Shown: positions 61,361-64,000 of the stretch, one piece after another | Numbering within the stretch: the first letter of the stretch is position 1 | How the letters are laid out: each line of letters begins with the position of its first letter | Assembly (NCBI RefSeq): GCF_028561275.1 | Contig: NZ_JAQQTF010000010.1 | Span: 182,530 to 246,529 of the forward strand | DNA from: Aureisphaera galaxeae | GTDB lineage: Bacteria; Bacteroidota; Bacteroidia; Flavobacteriales; Flavobacteriaceae | Reading direction: 5' to 3' | DNA: 64,000 nt | Program-made: the position numbers and the translations under genes | The notes under the pieces: generated by a model | Databases searched by the model: none | Told to the model about the DNA's origin: nothing | Seen by the model: only the letters and a program-made list of their open reading frames with translations

Positions 61361-62173
61361 ATGAGATCAACTTACTATAAAATACTCTCTTTTGTTGTTT
61401 GCCTTTTGCTGGCAAGCACATCTATAGAGGCCCAGATCGGGATCAACACCAACAGCCCAGATGCCAGTTCGGCCCTTGAAGTCCATGCCACCGATAAGGG
61501 GTTTCTAATGCCAAGAATCTCCTTAAGCGGAACGAACGATTTGAGCACCATAAACCCTATCTCAGCAGGGATCATGGTGTACAATATGAATACAGCAACT
61601 GGGCCCAATAGCATTAACCCAGGATTTTACTATTACGACGGTAGTAGATGGAGACGTTTGTACAATGAAGGATATAACTTAAATTATGTACAAACAGCCC
61701 AAGTTAGGGCTTCCACTTCATATACGACATCAGTAGACCTTCCGGGATTGGATACGGGCAGCATTACCGTACCCTTTACTGGGACGTACCAAATTGTAGC
61801 CAAAGGCTATATGACCGCAGGCGATCGCCTAGGTGGAGCCTCTGGAGATGGAGCCACACAGGGTTCAATTCGTCTTGTTCAATCCACCAGTGGAGGATCC
61901 TTTACAAGCATTAAAGAAACCTACATTACATCTTCTTCCAAAGATATCGATGGGACCAACTTCTACAATCTCGGTCAGGCGGCCTTCATAGTTTTGAATG
62001 TAGATCTGGTTGCCGGTACTACCTATCGTTTTAAAGTCCAAGGAAGGGAATGGCGTGCCAATGGAGTTGATACCGGATGGTTTGGAAGGGATACGAGCGG
62101 ATACAGTGGAGCCAGTGGAGTTAATACAGCACAAAGAGGCTTCATGTCCTTATCCCTTGTAGAACAGCACTAG
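61361..62173 (+). CDS. Secreted protein, third tandem paralogue
   Basis: 270 residues. Signal peptide (ILSFVVCLLLASTSIEAQ), IGINTNSPDASSALEVHATDKGFLMPRISLSGTNDLSTINP, GFYYYDGSRWRRLYNEGYN, then ITVPFTGTYQIVAKGYMTAGDRLGG and ITSSSKDIDGTNFYNLGQAAFIVLNVDLVAG. Closest to the first paralogue: both have the GGxSGDGAxQxS segment and GREWRANGVDTGWFGRDTSGYSGASGVNxxQRGFM end. It lies 43 bp after the second copy. Confidence 0.85.
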   Translation: MRSTYYKILSFVVCLLLASTSIEAQIGINTNSPDASSALEVHATDKGFLMPRISLSGTNDLSTINPISAGIMVYNMNTATGPNSINPGFYYYDGSRWRRLYNEGYNLNYVQTAQVRASTSYTTSVDLPGLDTGSITVPFTGTYQIVAKGYMTAGDRLGGASGDGATQGSIRLVQSTSGGSFTSIKETYITSSSKDIDGTNFYNLGQAAFIVLNVDLVAGTTYRFKVQGREWRANGVDTGWFGRDTSGYSGASGVNTAQRGFMSLSLVEQH

Positions 62174-62223
62174 CCAAAACTTTTTGAATCTAAATTTCAA
62201 GTTTACTAAACCTACAGCTTCTC

Positions 62224-64000
62224 ATGAAAAAGAACATTAGACCCCAAGCTAAAATATTCGGATTCATTACCATTGTTACTTTTGCACTGGTTCTATGGGC
62301 TCATTTCCTGGATAAAAAGACCGAGCAGGAAATTTTGATCGATTCCAATATTGCGGATAACTCTGAAGAAGCAGAAACTCAAGAAATCGACACCTCTCGT
62401 GACCATGAAGGAGATACCTTTTCCATTGTTGCTTTCGATCCTACCAATGGAGTGGTAGGAGGAGCAGGCTGCAGTTGTGTTGGTTTCAATGGAGGAATCG
62501 ACTTCTTAAACGACCTAATCCTTGATAGTGGTGGAAACATTCTAGGTGGTATAAACTCACAGGCATCTTACAGCGCGAGTACTCAAGCAGTCGCCCGTAC
62601 GCGAATGGAAGCCGGAGACACACCACAGGAAATAATAGACTTCGTAGTAGCCGCAGATGCAGGTAGTGCTAACAGACAATACGGAGTTGTTGGTTTTGAT
62701 GGTGGCACACTTACCACCGCCGGTTGGTCCGGAGGTTCAAACGGTCACTTTTCAAATCACATCGGTGGCATCGAGCCCGGAACAGGCATCGGGTATTCCA
62801 TACAAGGAAATATTTTGGACAACGACAACTCAAGTGACAATGTAAACGGACAGGACTTATTGGATGATATGGAAGCTGCCTTCCTTGCAGCTAACGGAAC
62901 CCTCGCCGATAAATTAATGGCCGCAATGCAAGGAGCGAAGCGTGTTGCTGGAGATGTGCGATGCGACGGAAGTACGAACAGTGGTAGAACAGCATTTGTT
63001 AGAGTGCTTACACTGGGCGATGCGGACAACGCCCCCTCTTTCTCCTTAAACACAGATGCGATCCAGGGACAACCTACAACTAGTGGGGTTCCCAACTTTA
63101 CTGAACCTATCGATAAGCTCCAAGCTATGTACGACGATGCCGTAGGTACTGGATTCTGCTACGAAACAGTAAACACTTTTCCATATTCCATGGATTTCGA
63201 AACCACTATGTGGCTCAAAGATGATCTGGATACCGACCCAGAAGATAACGATCGCTCATGGATGCGCGATCGAAGTCAGACGCCTAGTGGAAGTACGGGC
63301 CCTAACAGTGCCAATCAAGGTACTTTCTTTGCCTATTTGGAGGCCTCTAATGTTACTGGAGCATCCGATGATGCCGCCATTGCATCCCCTTGTTTTGAAA
63401 TACCAGCAGGATCCACCGCAGAAATCACTTTCGACTACCATATGTACGGAGCTAACATCGGAACACTGGCGCTACAAGCAAATACCAACGACGGATCTGG
63501 TTGGGTTACGCTTTGGGACAGAACAGGACAGCAGAATACCGCAACTAATTGGTTTAACAACGAAGCTGTGAGCCTTTCGGCTTATGCTGGCTCTACTGTA
63601 AAACTTCGTTTTAGGGCTAGTAGAAGCGGAGGATTTACAGGAGATAGTGCCATTGACGACATCAATATTACCGTGGTAACTCCTACCTGTGCTGGAGCCA
63701 CCAAAACATGGGATGGAACTAATTGGAGTCCTCCGGGAGCCCCAATTGTGAACAATTCAGTAGTATTAACTGGCAACTACGACACAAGCATCAACGGTAA
63801 TATAAGTGCATGTCAATTAACAATTAATAGCGGAGTAACCCTTACTATACCAGCAAACACATATACTAGTATTTCTGGAAACATAACAGTAGACGGTACC
63901 TTGGTGGTGGAGCACCGGGGGAGCGTGGTGCAGACGGACGATTCGGCCGTGACCACCAACAACGGTACCATCAACGTGAACCTTACCACGCCCAACCTGG
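62224..64000 (+). CDS. Large secreted DUF1028/MAM protein, 3' end missing
   Basis: Open from ATG 62224 to the end of the window (592 codons seen). An N-terminal membrane or signal helix (IFGFITIVTFALVLWAHFL). A DUF1028 domain (about 62-300), with DTFSIVAFDPTNGVVGGAGCSCVGF, INSQASYSASTQAVAR, WSGGSNGHFSNHIGG and MLE-like GRTAFVRVL end. Then a MAM-like jelly roll (about 320-480; YSMDFETTMWLKDD to DSAIDDINITV). From about 500 repeated beta strands (GSVVQTDDSAVTTNNGTINV) typical of long Flavobacterial adhesins. A T9SS sorting domain is expected but lies beyond the window. Confidence 0.88.
   Translation, partial: MKKNIRPQAKIFGFITIVTFALVLWAHFLDKKTEQEILIDSNIADNSEEAETQEIDTSRDHEGDTFSIVAFDPTNGVVGGAGCSCVGFNGGIDFLNDLILDSGGNILGGINSQASYSASTQAVARTRMEAGDTPQEIIDFVVAADAGSANRQYGVVGFDGGTLTTAGWSGGSNGHFSNHIGGIEPGTGIGYSIQGNILDNDNSSDNVNGQDLLDDMEAAFLAANGTLADKLMAAMQGAKRVAGDVRCDGSTNSGRTAFVRVLTLGDADNAPSFSLNTDAIQGQPTTSGVPNFTEPIDKLQAMYDDAVGTGFCYETVNTFPYSMDFETTMWLKDDLDTDPEDNDRSWMRDRSQTPSGSTGPNSANQGTFFAYLEASNVTGASDDAAIASPCFEIPAGSTAEITFDYHMYGANIGTLALQANTNDGSGWVTLWDRTGQQNTATNWFNNEAVSLSAYAGSTVKLRFRASRSGGFTGDSAIDDINITVVTPTCAGATKTWDGTNWSPPGAPIVNNSVVLTGNYDTSINGNISACQLTINSGVTLTIPANTYTSISGNITVDGTLVVEHRGSVVQTDDSAVTTNNGTINVNLTTPNL

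Noticed and set aside
63221..63571. 116-codon frame near the end of the window
   Set aside because: The frame of the DUF1028/MAM protein is open throughout and carries the recognisable domains.
1..64000. tRNA, rRNA, CRISPR, insertion sequence or prophage
   Set aside because: None seen: no cloverleaf-like sequences, no regular spacer repeats, no transposase, integrase or phage structural genes were recognised while reading.

Overview
The window is chromosomal DNA of a marine-type member of the Bacteroidota, most likely family Flavobacteriaceae. The evidence is -7 promoter elements of the form TAnnTTTG, almost no Shine-Dalgarno sequences, a T9SS type A sorting domain on a secreted protease, Porin_10 and GDYXXLXY proteins, and a lysyl-tRNA synthetase with a C-terminal extension. 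No tRNA, rRNA, CRISPR array, insertion sequence or prophage was seen. The genus cannot be told from the sequence alone.

Layout. 1-1036: 3' part of a patatin-like phospholipase, ended by a strong terminator. 1283-10103: an eight-gene co-directional operon built around an AAA+ ATPase, with a long coiled-coil protein, soluble proteins of unknown function and four membrane proteins; it matches no described system I can name. 10093-22219: housekeeping and envelope genes (GNAT acetyltransferase, porin, rnhB, large lipoprotein, OmpA-family protein, VOC protein, lipB, reprolysin-like protease, two lipoproteins).

22408-38661 is the most interesting part. It has polysaccharide-type genes: a GT2 glycosyltransferase, a GT-C-like membrane protein, a lipoprotein, a GH5-like hydrolase, a GT4 glycosyltransferase, a MOP-type flippase, a STAS protein and a TPR/outer-membrane-barrel protein. 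Next to these lies a five-gene signalling operon: CheY-like receiver, H-NOX haem/NO sensor, PAS-PAS-GAF histidine kinase, Hpt and LytTR response regulator. Four intergenic regions in this stretch share one 90-bp architecture: a -7-like element, then 31 bp upstream three 10-bp direct repeats (consensus CATTCGTCKA on the minus strand) spaced exactly 21 bp. They lie upstream of GT2, GT4, STAS-flippase and the signalling operon itself. I infer a gas/NO-responsive phosphorelay in which the LytTR regulator controls an exopolysaccharide synthesis and export locus, whose parts list recalls the Pel system, and also controls its own operon.

38804-46340: alpha/beta hydrolase, an HK/OmpR-type two-component pair, a 52-residue Pmp3-family protein, a membrane-anchored LuxR-type regulator, a thioredoxin-fold TPR protein and lysS. 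46523-51596: small secreted protein, two tandem DUF805 proteins, and a minus-strand membrane-protein run (DUF2157, GDYXXLXY, four-TM protein, CPBP-like protein with altered active site), then a YiaA/B-like protein. 51760-58897: helical repeat protein, prenyltransferase-toroid-like secreted protein, two small Spy-like proteins, hemL, a LysM glucosaminidase lipoprotein and a PLP-dependent ACC deaminase/D-cysteine desulfhydrase-like enzyme. 58898-59612 is an AT-rich stretch without a convincing gene. 59613-64000: three tandem paralogous secreted proteins, then the start of a large DUF1028/MAM secreted protein that runs off the window.
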